A stretch of 64,000 nucleotides of DNA from Leptopterna dolabrata (lineage: Eukaryota > Arthropoda > Insecta > Hemiptera > Miridae). Below, in pieces: positions 1 through 12,654 of this stretch. Below the pieces are notes generated by a model, which worked only from the letters and a program-made list of their open reading frames with translations, did not search any database and was not told the origin of the DNA. The stretch spans positions 156,316,934 through 156,380,933 of the forward strand of contig OX940974.1 in the NCBI GenBank assembly GCA_954871275.1, written 5' to 3'. Position 1 is the stretch's first letter. Every line of letters begins with the position of its first letter. The translations under genes were made by a program, and so were the position numbers.

Positions 1-1308
1 GCCTAAATGGGGTGAAAGCCTCGACCGAAGCTATCCCATGCTACACCCCGAAGTCCCCGCTTCGTAACATTGGTGTCAGGCTTGGGTATTGTACGTTGCA
101 AATGACGGGGCAACGTCAAAGGGAAAATTTCGATCCTCCCGTCATAAAATTCATATATTTGTTTGTACCTCTTGTTAAGCAAAAATACACCATCCTCACC
201 CGAATCTGAATTTTGAAGTACGAAAGTACCGATTTGTGAAGTACAGTGATTCCATCCTTCGTCTGCCTCAGTTGAACGATTTTCTGATCTTAAAATACGC
301 GTGCACTTTCCTACTCTTTTTGACTTTTCCACTTTCCATGGGTCTACCATGCCTTCATATGTAATTTTTTTATCCATGCATTTTTATTATTGTTTCATGT
401 TTTTTCCCATATTTTGTACTATTTTAAGACGATTACACACACCATGTACTCACAGACATTAATTCAACACCACTGCATATTTCCAGGCATTTGTATTATT
501 CTTGTAGGTTTTTTCACAAGTTATGTTCCATTTTACGATGATTACGCACGCCATGTGCACACACACATTTCAACTTTACCAAATGTAAATTCACGAATAC
601 TTCGTAAATTACTATTGTTAAATTCGAAAACAAAACAAGCAAACCAAAAAAAAAAAAACCCACCACAACTTGAAAAACACATTGGTAAAACCACCAACAC
701 TAACCTATAGGAGGATCGATATAAATCAACTTCATAGGGTCCTTGGAAGGTTGGGATTTTTGTTTTCAACGCGACTAACCGCGTTTCCTTTCGTTCCATT
801 ATTTTTTTTGGTCGGGGTTTAATAGCCGTCGTCCCCCCCAGTTGGTTCATCAATTCGGAGAAATTTTTTTCTCGATGCTCGTAGGTACGTAGGTAGCCCA
901 CCCGTTTGGCTAAAGCGGATAGGCGTCAAAAGTCCCCATTCCGAGTTAATAGGAGTGATACCGGTATAGGAGTCCGGATCGCGGGTTTACGGAAACTTTG
1001 AGCAGTTCTCCCATCCTCTAGTCAAATTTACGTAACAGCAAATTTGATTACCACTGTCCGTAGAGATACCTTCCAATCATATCGGCAATCATGTTTCACT
1101 CAAAGGTTTTAGTATATATTTAGTTGTAATTGGGGGCCCCCACAACAGGTTAAGGTAGCGTAGTTTTATCGTTATTTGTTAAGGTATATGTAACAATAGG
1201 ATAAAATCTACGAAGCGTGAGCTTTCGGACGTTCCCACTGGATGACCAAGAATTTCGACTGTGTAACTGACCTTAGGACGATCTAATAGGGTATTGTGAC
1301 AGGCCGAA
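1..1308. repeat. Left copy of a direct repeat of at least 1.3 kb
   Basis: This block matches 11345-12654 almost base for base. The visible differences are a few substitutions and two extra A residues in an A-run in the other copy. Homology stops at 1308, where this copy continues CTATTATTT while the other goes into GTCCCCGC. The true left end lies outside the window. A 124-codon minus-strand ORF (3-377) is conserved in both copies, but I recognise no domain in it. The block also carries GGGGGCCCCC near 1131 and a C-run near 835. It could be a segmental duplication or a long LTR; I could not find a matching primer site or polypurine tract that would settle this. Confidence 0.85.
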
Positions 1309-3670
1309 CTATTATTTCGACTTAACCACTGACTCGACCAAAAATTTTCACCTTTCCAAACAATTATTATTGCACGGACTAAGACGGCGATGAGGTTGCG
1401 GTGCGACCGTTAAATTCAATAGCTAGAACTTTCCACTTTAAGTAGTCTTATACTAGGTATAATCGGTTAAGTGACCCAAGGCTAATTTAATTGTATAGAT
1501 AAGTTAGGAGGTTGAAACAACGCTTCCCATCGGTGAAGGTCAGCGAATATTATGAACTAAGGACTTGAAATTCCCCCGGTTGTTGGGATAAAATACGTTC
1601 TTTGCTAAATGGAAAAAAAAATTTGGGTGAGTAGCCAAAATAATAATGAAATGTATAAATAAGAAGCAAATGAGAATGAAATAAATGAGGAATAATTCAA
1701 ATAAAATGAATAAATAAGAAAAAAATTAAATTTAAAATAAAACAGGGTGATTTTCGCAAAAACTTCTCTATTGTGGGTATCATAACCACTTGCATTTCAG
1801 TCAGAGTGCCAAATCACAATTTTCTATAACCCTTGGTATCTATTCACCCGAGTTGAGACATTTCTTTGCAATACAAAATTTCATTACGTGTCCTTTTGGA
1901 CAAGTTTTGCTCTCCTATTTATCAGCGGTTGGCCCAATAGAGGGATTAATCTTCTGCCTTGGTCGCAGTCGAATTTTATTATTTCAATTTTCAATTATCA
2001 ATTTCGTTTCGTCCAAAATGCCGTTTTTTCTCGCCCAACCTTCCCTTTATTGCGTTTCGGTTTCGCTTCTGTTTCGTGAACCATCGATTGAAAGCGTTGA
2101 CGACCTCCCGCGTTCGTAATATTATTTCCATGTAACTTAGCGCTTAGAAATTAAAACCCTTTGTCTGAATCCATGATTGACCTAAGTTGTTCTACGAAAT
2201 TGAATAGTTTTGCCGTTACATCCAACTCCGCAGAACCTCGGGGTTTCTGTTTCTTCCCACGATGGGAGAGCTGCCACTGGATCCGTTTCCCATGAGTCAC
2301 TTTTTCCAAGACGCATCTCCAAGGAGTTTTGCTTGCTTTGACTCTGATTTCTGTGATCATATGCCACCTCAGTTTGTAGGAATCAACTGACTTCCAAGCT
2401 AGGCGTCGTGTTGTTGTCTGACTATGTGATCTCTAGTCACAAGATATGGTCAGCGAAGTTGAGCGCCTTTCTTAGCAAAATCTTGAGGCGACGCCCGTAA
2501 TCAGGCGCTTATTGTTCTCTCGTTATCTCCCCTCGTCGCTATCTTCGTCTCTTGGTTCACGGGAGCTAACTCGGCGTCGTCAACCTGATGCCACGATACT
2601 CCCAGACGGCCTAGCGCCACTTATTTCCGCCTGTTTTCCCGACTGGTCCCTTTTTGGAAATTACACGATTCATGAATTCAATAGGCAAAAATATTGGAAA
2701 TGTTTGCATTTTGCTCTATATGATACATGCGGGTGACCTACACATATATGGTCTGACAAAACCTGATCATGTTAATGAATCGATTGAGGAGCTCGACAGA
2801 TAATAAAATAGTTTGTTTGGTGGCTTCGCGCTCGAGGCATTGCCTAAGAAGTAACACATCTAGTAGCAAGGTACTGTTATTAGGAAACAAACGCCTTCTA
2901 TATAATTTGGAATGCTCCATGATTCATTCTGTTGTGCAGAACTCCGAGAGTTTAGTGTTTGAGCACCCTGTACGTAACCTCGGCATGATACTCAATTGAA
3001 TGTCTATCTTGGTCTCAACAGGTACAAGCCACATGAACAAAGAAACGGGTACACCAATCACGGTACCAGCGAAACCGTTTGGCATTTGATTTCCCTTAAA
3101 ATCCAAAATCAAGCCTTGTAATGGCTTAAATGATGCCTTACTTCAATTATGCTTCTGGTGCAATGTGGGGCACTACTGAAACCGATCATTGATACACGGA
3201 AAAAAAAAAAAAAAACCGCAAAACGCTGCAGTTAGGTTTATATTCAAATTGCGTCTTGATGATCGTGTCAATCCATACTAAATTCAAATGAAAAAAAGGT
3301 AGAATTTACGACGAAAGGAAATTTAACATAGGTCTGCTGACTTATAAAACCAAGAAAATTTTCAAAACCTGAACATCTGGCTAATTCATACTTAACACAG
3401 CACAGTATTCATCTGATTCCTATTCACCAAACAGCAACCTACAGTGAGTCCTTCCTAATTCAAAGCGTTCAACTCGCAAATTAATGTCCCGACTTATTTC
3501 TACTTTCTAACGTCACGGCTGTTAAGAAAATTGCGAATCCCGACCCAAAACCTTAAAATTTTTCAACAACAAGGAACAAGAAGAAAAAAAAAGAACCAAC
3601 CTAAAATAAAATAAAATACATAAAATCCCGTAACTAGATATCTAAATGATATTGAAATTAAAAGAATATA
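1309..3670. other. Unrecognised AT-rich DNA with low-complexity stretches
   Basis: No protein homology could be recognised here. An ATAAATGA/AATAAA-rich low-complexity stretch lies at about 1635-1745 and an A-run at about 3198-3214. Short ORFs of 60-109 codons occur on both strands without convincing composition or motifs. I see no RNA gene. Confidence 0.4.
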
Positions 3671-5044
3671 CAGGGTGTTTCTTAAGTAGTGAACCACCCT
3701 TTCTAACTACGTTATTTTCAGGAAAATGAAAAAAGCTTCTAAAGTAACCCCCCTTCATTTTTTACAATGAATTCAAATATCTCATTCCCGCACTTTGCGC
3801 ATGCGCAGAAACATGCGCAATTGACACCAACTTCGGTTTTTCAAACGGGTACCCTGATTTTTTATTGCAGATTCAGATTCTACGTAAAATTTCATGAAAA
3901 TTTGACCCCTCAATCGATGAATTTGACTGCGCAGAACCTGTTCTGCGAGCGTGCAAAGTTGCTCAGCTGCCAAATTTCGCAAAACTTGGCGTCTAGTAAT
4001 CCCCAAGTGTGGCACATGATTTTTCATTGTTTTTCAACGCTGATTCACATGGTGCTATCCGTTTTTTGATTTGACTCGATTTGAACGAAATAATGGCCAA
4101 AAGTCGGTTATTTTGTACGAAAAAAAACGTGTTTTGAGGCGTGTGTTTGCACATGAATTACATAATTTGCTATTCCCATCCTCTCTTCCAGTCTCAACAG
4201 AAGCGAAGGAATTTGTAAAATAAAATAATAATACCTTGCAGCTGCACCTGAAATTACATAATCCGTTCTAAAAGTGGTCCTCGTTTTCCTCCGTTCAAAT
4301 CGAACTCGGTCCCTCGTGTCTCCACTTGATGACTGTTGAACCTTTCCAATATGCGAGCAAGTGACTGCATGTCTCATATTATCGCTCAGATCAAGTTATT
4401 TGCACTCTGGGAGGCCCAATAGTTAGGTTTAATCTACTTCTCGTGCAAACTATTTTTCTCAGTTTCAAGCCCTCATAGCCGGTTCCAAGCCCGAGTTTCG
4501 AAAGGGAGAGGAAAAATAAATTTATAAAAAATATTTTGGTTCGAGTAGGTAATTAATTCATGTGCAAACACACGCCTCAAAACACGTTTTTTTTCGTACA
4601 AAATAACCGACTTTTGGCCATTATTTCGTTCAAATCGAGTCAAATCAAAAAACGGATAGCACCATGTGAATCAGCGTTGAAAAACAATGAAAAATCATGT
4701 GCCACACTTGGGGATTACTAGACGCCAAGTTTTGCGAAATTTGGCAGCTGAGCAACTTTGCACGCTCGCAGAACAGGTTCTGCGCAGTCAAATTCATCGA
4801 TTGAGGGGTCAAATTTTCATGAAATTTTACGTAGAATCTGAATCTGCAATAAAAAATCAGGGTACCCGTTTGAAAAACCGAAGTTGGTGTCAATTGCGCA
4901 TGTTTCTGCGCATGCGCAAAGTGCGGGAATGAGATATTTGAATTCATTGTAAAAAATGAAGGGGGGTTACTTTAGAAGCTTTTTTTCATTTTCCTGAAAA
5001 TAAAGTAGTTAGAAAGGGTGGTTCACTACTTAAGAAACACCCTG
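3671..5044. mobile_element. Foldback MITE with 490-bp terminal inverted repeats
   Basis: The sequence CAGGGTGTTTCTTAAGTAGT at 3671 reappears in reverse complement ending at 5044. The inverted match runs inward for about 490 bp on each side (3671-4160 and 4555-5044) with only a few differences, leaving a 394-bp centre. TATA lies directly outside both ends and could be a palindromic target duplication. Because the arms mirror each other, both contain the same 100-codon ORF (3767-4069 plus, 4645-4947 minus); I treat it as a by-product, not a gene. No transposase is present, so the element would be non-autonomous. The family is undetermined. Confidence 0.85.
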
Positions 5045-5048
5045 TATA

Positions 5049-8000
5049 TCTTCGCAGACTAGAAGCTAATTTTTTTTAATTACCGGGTTTTTTTTCGGTA
5101 GGATTGTAAGAGTGGGCTCCTTAGGTCAAGATTTTACCAATTAATAAACATGTCACTCAATCAATCATTCAATCATACGGGGTGAGTGTCCTATTAACAT
5201 ATTAGCTCCATTCAATCACCTCCGGTAGACCTGTGACGCGTCCATGTTTTGACGACGGGTTTGACTCCCAATGAAACAGTTACCTGCTTTGGTAAGGTGC
5301 GCCAAGCGCAAATTGATAGCGGAGCGTCCATTTTCTTTGATGGGTAATTCCATTAAACCCGAATTCTGTGAAAACCATGCTAGGGCCACGGGAAAGTCAC
5401 TAACAAAAGCTCGTAGCCCTCCTTACTCCTGAGGTTGAACCAATTTGCATTTCCAATCAAGTAATTTCATCTTTACGATGCCTTGGGTAGTTACAACCTA
5501 CTTCCAATCATCCAATCATTTTGGGAACAGGCTTCCCTGATAGGTATGAAGCGGAGGTTTCTTTCGCTAGTCGACACTATACGAGTGCAGAAGGTCGGAG
5601 GATAAGACCTTGCAGAGATACGCACGTGCTGAACTTGATGCGCGCTTATCTCCCCATTATCTCAGCCTAGAAGGCATCTGCCCCTTTAAACCATTACAGC
5701 CACCGCCTCAATGGAAATACCTCACTCCTCCTTTGCCTTCATCTTTCTGCTTCGGCTAAAGCCGTAGCGAATAAGAGTGAGTATGTCTGATTATTGCACT
5801 CAAAGAAACCTTTCCTCCTCTAACCTCAGTTTCATTGGTCTGTGCGTTTCAAATTTCATGAAAAAAAAATTAAACCACGTCTTAGGCGCCACCGCTCACC
5901 CAAGTCCAATACTCCAATACTCTCTGTTCCAACACTCGTTCATTGTCAGAGCTAACCTAAAATTGTTGGAAAGGCATAGCCGTACGGCCACAGAGACCAA
6001 AATCTATCTTTCTTAGAAACAAAATAAGGAACGGACCCTTATTCCGACTAGTTCGACACCTTGGAGTTAGGTTTTGCGCAACATAAGCGATGGTTGTATT
6101 CGCCCCGAAATCTGGCCTCAGCTTACTGACACATCCTTGTCGGTGTGTGTGTTGTTACTAACTAATCTGCCAACTACTTGAGGTCGAAACTTAAAACCGA
6201 TCCAACCAAGTACCCCCATTTACTAGGGACTTCCTAAATAACCTAGGTAGGATTGGCCACATCAAAATGGGCCGTGAGATCCGTAGCTCCATACGTAACC
6301 TGCGAAAAAGGGAGCCCTGGAATTTTCCCGAGCGCGAGTCGGGAGGGACAGCGAGAGAGATAACCGGCGTTGAGCGATAACGCTACCTTGTTGACAAACA
6401 CACCCCACCGCCTTTCCGTCTCCTCTCGCACCGCCACTCCATTTCGTTCACGGGGATGCAATTGGCGAAATAAATAGATGTCTGGCCATCAGGTGAGGGC
6501 AATCTAAGGCCACACCTCTGTCAAACCCTAACGCCATGTAGTCGGGGTGGGATATCGAATGAACATATCGGAAATGGTATCAACCAATATTTCAAATGAA
6601 AAACAACAACGGCCGGATGTCGGATGAAAAATATCAATGTCCGACATTATTCTTGTGCACGACCTGAACACTAACCGGGAACATTTGCAATGGTCTCACC
6701 ATGTTTCTAAACCCCCCCCCCCCCCCCGCTAATTCTTCGTTTCTCTAACCACCCATTCTATCCCACTTTCTGGCGCGAAATGGTTTCCCCAACCCTCAGT
6801 TTCCCGCACTTATAGGGTTACCAGATTCATAAAATCACCAAAGATTTTATCTTAATCATAAAAATGAGATTTTATTTAGGCCAGCGACCCTTTTCTTCTC
6901 AAAGTTGCCAAAGACGTTGGGGAGTGGCACTTAACTACATTTCAACTGAATCAACTGAACTGATCAGGAGAACAAGCATTTACCAAATGGTTAAAATGAA
7001 GTCAAATAGGAGCTCCATCACTCTCTCAAACATGTCCCCGAAATAAAAACCCCAATTGTTCCAAGCAACTCAGGAAACAAAAACCGTTTTCCACTTTCAT
7101 CTGCTAAACACCATTCACCGCGAGTAGGTATCTTCGTTTTGCATACATTCACAGTAGCAAGGTTACAGCTTCGTGCATTTCATTTCAAAAATACTTCCAC
7201 AGTAACCCGACTCACCTCGAATTAGTCTAAAAAATAATAAAATAATAAAATAAATAAAAATAAATAACTGAATAAAATAAAATAAATAAATAAATAAATA
7301 AATAAACTAACAAAAAAAATCAGCTACATAAATCAGTAAATACTCCCACAGTAGCCCGTTTCACCTCGGGTCGCCTCAAACAATAAATAAATGCGATGAA
7401 ATAAACAAACTAAATAAATGAGAAAGGGAAATACAGCACTCGTATCTCCCACCCCTAGCCGTAAGGACCTCAGGCGAGGGACGCCTCGCCTGATTAAATA
7501 TAAGACTAAAAAGAAAAACAAAGCCCCTGCAAAATTGGGCCGAATATCGCCAAAAGAAAAGCGCCCTGAAAAGCGTGGTCCCGTTGTGAAAGGCGTGGAC
7601 CCACTGGGATATATCGTTTCTCGTAAGGATGAGTATTCAGTGTAAACGAAAAGTTTACATCGCGTTCGCGCGTGGAAGATGCCGACTTACGACAAAAACA
7701 CTTAAGTTTCCAACTTAAGTTGCTTAAGTTTCTTGAAACCCAGGCTATTGGTCGCCTGCGTCCCAAAAGAGTGGCGAGGTTGTTTTACGCCTAGTAAGGT
7801 ATCCTTAATACCAACATTGGCGGACAGGACCCCAAATTTATTTAACGGAGGACCTACTTAATTTTTTCAGTTCAATTATTTCAGTTCTTTGGTAAAATTT
7901 TGTTTTCTTTTGACCTTCCTGTATGATTTTGCGCTTTTCCGTTTCACTGACTTCTACCCCGAACCACGTAAAAAAAACAAAAAAAAAAAAAAAAAAAACC

Positions 8001-9117
8001 CAAACGCTTTGAATTTAACAAAACATTGGACTGGGAGGGGGAGCCGGGTCCAGCCTGGACGCAGGGGGAGGTACAGCCAACCTGGACGGAGCTCGACGAC
8101 AAGACACAATCATAAAGTAGTATCAAACCCCTATTATACTTTTCCACCCTTTACTTTTCAAATACTTCCATTCTTCCACTGCACCCAGCTAACAAGTTGG
8201 GGCAGGCAACGGTAAAACATTTACGGTTAGGTTAGCCTAATCATACCTACTTTTTTTTTCAGGGGGATAACCCACCCTTAAGTTTCGCAACCACAACCAA
8301 ATTCTAATCCGGTGTGTTTCGGTTAAATTTTTGTTCCATGTACCGCCGAACTTCGCTGCATGTCGAGTTGCCCACACCGAGGGAAACCCACCTTTCACTG
8401 CACGCCACCCAGAGCCCGAGCCCAGAGACCAGAGCTCCGATGTGTGTCCCCAACGTCGCTGCGGGACACAACCAGCACCAGGACACGCCAACAGCAATTG
8501 GATGCCGTGGACGCTCATCCCGATCTCCAGCCCCCACCGGGTCACCACGACTCGAGGCACCCCCGCGGACCAGAACTACAAGAAACAGAGCCACGATGAT
8601 CCAACCAGTCGGACAGCGCCGCGTCGTGACGGAGCACGAAGGTGGAAACAACGAAACTGAAAAGACAATGACTAGCAAGTAACGGGGAAAATCCCCTTTA
8701 TTAAATAAGAACTCGATTAGGATTAGACTTGTACTTTGTTTAGTTTGCTAAGTGCTTTTACGGGTATATACTGCTTAGGTTTACACTTGTACTTTTACTC
8801 TAAGTTAGGACCAAATTCAAAATTCCCATTACCCTCACTCACGTACATGGGGTTGACTTGTCCCCACTAGAACCACCAAAAACAAATAACTCCTGTTAGG
8901 ATGAAACCACAAAGAAAACCAGTAGGCGGGAAGCCCCTCCAGGGCGCCAGTTACTAAAATCACAAAATTCACGTTTAAAACTCGGGGTCGAGTTTTCCCC
9001 GACCCAGAAGGGGTGTGTGACGTGACGAAATTCCCAAAACAACTGTTAATGTAATAAATTAGAATACTTAATGAAATACGGGCGAATTTCGTCATGTCCC
9101 TCCTTCGATTTTTCAAC
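5049..9117. other. Unrecognised intergenic DNA with simple repeats
   Basis: No gene is supported here. Visible structure: a C-run at about 6712-6728; AATAAATAAA low complexity at about 7230-7320; a roughly 40-bp diverged direct duplication (7192-7232 and 7341-7384, ATACTYCCACAGTARCCCG); a perfect 9-bp hairpin TCAGGCGAG/CTCGCCTGA at 7470-7493; an A-run at about 7979-7998; and a GC-rich stretch 8300-8680, open in three frames on the plus strand, preceded by a pyrimidine tract ending in CAG near 8262. The open frames there are more likely due to base composition than to coding. Confidence 0.35.
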
Positions 9118-9357
9118 TATATAAACTCTCCAATATTCGGAAATAATCTCTCTCAGTATGGCCTCTGTCATCAATCCACCGTTTCACCGGGGCCCACTTT
9201 TCCTGGAATTCGCTCGGTCGCCCCTCTCCTCAGAGTAAAAGATTTTCTTATTAAACGGGGAGTGGGAGGTCGGAGTTGACTTGGGAAAGGGAGAAGTCGG
9301 AATCTGGACATTTGGCTGCTGAAGGTTCCCTGGGCTACTCTCCTCCTGCTGCATTAA
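9118..9357 (+). promoter_or_regulatory. Possible RNA polymerase II promoter, first exon and splice donor
   Basis: TATATAAA at 9118-9125 is followed 37 bases later by TCAGT, an arthropod initiator-like motif at 9153-9157. A strong-looking donor, AAG then GTAAGA, occurs near 9357. The TATA-initiator spacing is slightly longer than usual, and no downstream exon with recognisable coding was found. It could be a chance arrangement or the promoter of an old element. Confidence 0.2.
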
Positions 9358-11344
9358 GGTAAGATTTTGGTTCTTTCCTCCTAGTCCAAATTATTAGAGT
9401 TTCCTAACCAAAGTTAAAGTCCTAAATGAAAATGCTAAAACGTAAAGGTGTTACAGAATCTAGGCACTTTAAAGAAACCTATGTCTTTTTCAAATTTACC
9501 ATAATTGTTTCGAAAATCTCGTGGGCAATTGGCCGTTATAAAAATTATTCTTTGTGGTTTGATCAAGTGAGAAGTATTATAAGAATATATGGGGATAGGG
9601 TTAAGTTTTTTTCCCCTTTTAAATTAACTTTGCCCTCACGGGGTTTTTTTTCTAACTTAACTCTATCTCCATGCATAGAAATAAATGTATAACACTAAAA
9701 TTAATTCAAATCTTGTGAAGGTGGTTCCAACTCAAAGCTCTTTTCTTCGGGGTTTCCGTGAGAGTATTTTCTAGGATTTTGGGGAGAATTTTCCTTTCTA
9801 AGTTACTTTACGGAAAAGATTATTCATTGAAAAAAAATTTGTAAAAGTATCGACCAAATTATTAATTTAGGTTCTAACAAGATCATGCTATAGATTCATT
9901 TGTGGGTAGAAGTTAGGCCTTTCATATTGTTTTCATAGCCCTTCAGGTTTTAGTACATTTCTAGTTTATTAAGAATTTATAGAATCTAAGAATTCATTAT
10001 CATTGTACTCACTTCCTATTCGTGTTTTCCGATTTCACTTTCCATTCTTTTTAGTTTAATAAATTATGAGGGCTTGAATGTGGATTTTGTTCCTATTTAT
10101 CTCAAAACCCATTTCCTTTCCTCGTGATTCAGTTTTGGTAGCATCTTGTCCCATTTCGTAGGTAGTACACACTTTTCCCAACGTTCAAAATCTCCCTCTA
10201 GACTTCGTTAGTTTCTCTCTTGGCTTACAACCTAAATTCTTAATCACAGTATTTTTCGTCTATCCCCTCGGGAGAAATTAGGCTTTATTTTTACGTTTTC
10301 CTTGAAGTAACTTTAAATGTGGTCACCTCCTACCATGTGGCTATATGCTGACCATTGTCGGCTTGCCCGCTCCTCTCATAGGATCCTGAGCTCAAGTAAC
10401 TTTTCGAATCTTCAGAAAAATATTTCTCTTTTCGTACGTGTCGGTTGAAAAGCCGAATTTTCGTAAACTTCCTTGTCTTTTGGGATGGACCTCGGAGTTT
10501 TCGGGAGCTAGTAAGCCTAGATCCGTTCCTTGGGGATCGGGGTTTATTTCCTCACGAATCCACCGTGGCCTATGATAGTGCCTTGGGATAAGACGGATCT
10601 TTAGGGAGTTGTCACCCTATAGTTCCAACTTTCCCCCTTCGTGATGTTAGGAAGTTTCCTTTCGCAAAAGACAAGCAAGTTGGGTCAGGGAGATTCGAGA
10701 GCCTGAACTATAATACTCCAACATTTGTGGAGTTTTGCTAAATTGAGCTCAGGTCTTATAGTGGAGTTCTAGGAAACAAGGTAAGTCCATGATTATTGAT
10801 GGTTGTTTTCTTCTGGAGGTGATCAAGCACTCTTGCCGTGATTTTTCTGACACTACACTATCACTTTTACAAGTTAGGCTAGGTCCGATTTTCAGAGTAG
10901 GTTCGTTCCAGAAGTGGAGGACCCTTCGCAATTAATCCAATAATCACCCGATAGGTCTTTTAATTGCAAAAATTCAAAGTAGGTACACTAATAGAATTTG
11001 GGACAAGATGAGTTTGACAGAGCTGCGAGACCGACGATGGTATGGAAGTCACTGGCTTCTTGGGTTGTGGGGTTGGTGTATGAAGAGTAGCTCTACCTCG
11101 TTTTTGTATAAACTAAAAACTAATTTTTGTTTACTGTTTCCTCTCTCTTTCATGGGAGGGAAACGGTTGGTGGAACGCCCCCTTTTAGAATAATAAAGTA
11201 AAGATAGGAAATTTCAATTTTCCTAGCATTTCAATTCTCAAATGTGTTAGTTAGAAGTTTGAAATTATTTCTCGCAATTCAGGGAAGGATTAGGAGTACG
11301 GCTGGGAGAGAAGGGTTTAGCGGGGGTGGTTTTGGGGGCTTCAT
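9358..11344. other. Unrecognised DNA before the right direct repeat
   Basis: No ORF longer than about 90 codons and no recognisable protein motif. The last 70 bases before 11345 are G-rich (for example GCGGGGGTGGTTTTGGGGG near 11320), which could be a polypurine tract if the flanking 1.3-kb repeats were LTRs. That is not proved. Confidence 0.35.
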
Positions 11345-12654
11345 GCCTAAATGGGGTGAAAGCCTCGACCAAAGCTATCCCATGCTACACCCCGAAGTCC
11401 CCGCTTCGTAACATTGGTGTCAGGCTTGGGTATTGTACGTTGCAAATGACGGGGCAACGTCAAAGGGAAAATTTCGATCCTCCCGTCATAAAATTCATAT
11501 ATTTGTTTGTACCTCTTGTTAAGCAAAAATACACCATCCTCACCCGAATCTGAATTTTGAAGTACGAAAGTACTGATTTGTGAAGTACAGTGATTCCATC
11601 CTTCGTCTGCCTCAGTTGAACGATTTTCTGATCTTAAAATACGCGTGCACTTTCCTACTCTTTTTGACTTTTCCACTTTCCATGGGTCTACCATGCCTTC
11701 ATATGTAATTTTTTTATCCATGCATTTTTATTATTGTTTCATGTTTTTTCCCATATTTTGTACTATTTTAAGACGATTACACACACCATGTACTCACAGA
11801 CATTAATTCAACACCACTGCATATTTCCAGGCATTTGTATTATTCTTGTAGGTTTTTTCACAAGTTATGTTCCATTTTACGATGATTACGCACGCCATGT
11901 GCACACACACATTTCAACTTTACCAAATGTAAATTCACGAATACTTCGTAAATTACTATTGTTAAATTCGAAAACAAAACAAGCAAACCAAAAAAAAAAA
12001 AAAACCCACCACAACTTGAAAAACACATTGGTAAAACCACCAACACTAACCTATAGGAGGATCGATATAAATCAACTTCATAGGGTCCTTGGAAGGTTGG
12101 GATTTTTGTTTTCAACGCGACTAACCGCGTTTCCTTTCGTTCCATTATTTTTTTTGGTCGGGGTTTAATAGCCGTCGTCCCCCCCAGTTGGTTCATCAAT
12201 TCGGAGAAATTTTTTTCTCGATGCTCGTAGGTACGTAGGTAGCCCACCCGTTTGGCTAAAGCGGATAGGCGTCAAAAGTCCCCATTCCGAGTTAATAGGA
12301 GTGATACCGGTATAGGAGTCCGGATCGCGGGTTTACGGAAACTTTGAGCAGTTCTCCCATCCTCTAGTCAAATTTACGTAACAGCAAATTTGATTACCAC
12401 TGTCCGTAGAGATACCTTCCAATCATATCGGCAATCATGTTTCACTCAAAGGTTTTAGTATATATTTAGTTGTAATTGGGGGCCCCCACAACAGGTTAAG
12501 GTAGCGTAGTTTTATCGTTATTTGTTAAGGTATATGTAACAATAGGATAAAATCTACGAAGCGTGAGCTTTCGGACGTTCCCACTGGATGACCAAGAATT
12601 TCGACTGTGTAACTGACCTTAGGACGATCTAATAGGGTATTGTGACAGGCCGAA
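11345..12654. repeat. Right copy of the 1.3-kb direct repeat
   Basis: Same sequence and orientation as 1-1308. The copy ends at CCGAA (12654) and is followed at once by GTCCCCGCTTCGTAACA. That 22-nt string, CGAAGTCCCCGCTTCGTAAC plus A, also exists inside the repeat near its start (11393 onward; 49 onward in the left copy). The right boundary therefore sits on an internal microhomology, which suggests recombination or template switching. The minus-strand 124-codon ORF is preserved here at 11347-11721. Confidence 0.85.

Noticed and set aside
3767..4947. Two identical 100-codon ORFs on opposite strands
   Set aside because: They are mirror images because they lie in the two arms of the foldback MITE. 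No recognised domain.
8304..8682. Overlapping ORFs of 80-124 codons on both strands
   Set aside because: A GC-rich stretch open in several frames at once. Composition explains it better than coding, although a splice-acceptor-like tract precedes it.
1..12654. LTR retrotransposon with 1.3-kb LTRs spanning the first 12.6 kb
   Set aside because: No primer-binding site after the left copy and no pol-like text between the copies; kept only as a direct repeat.
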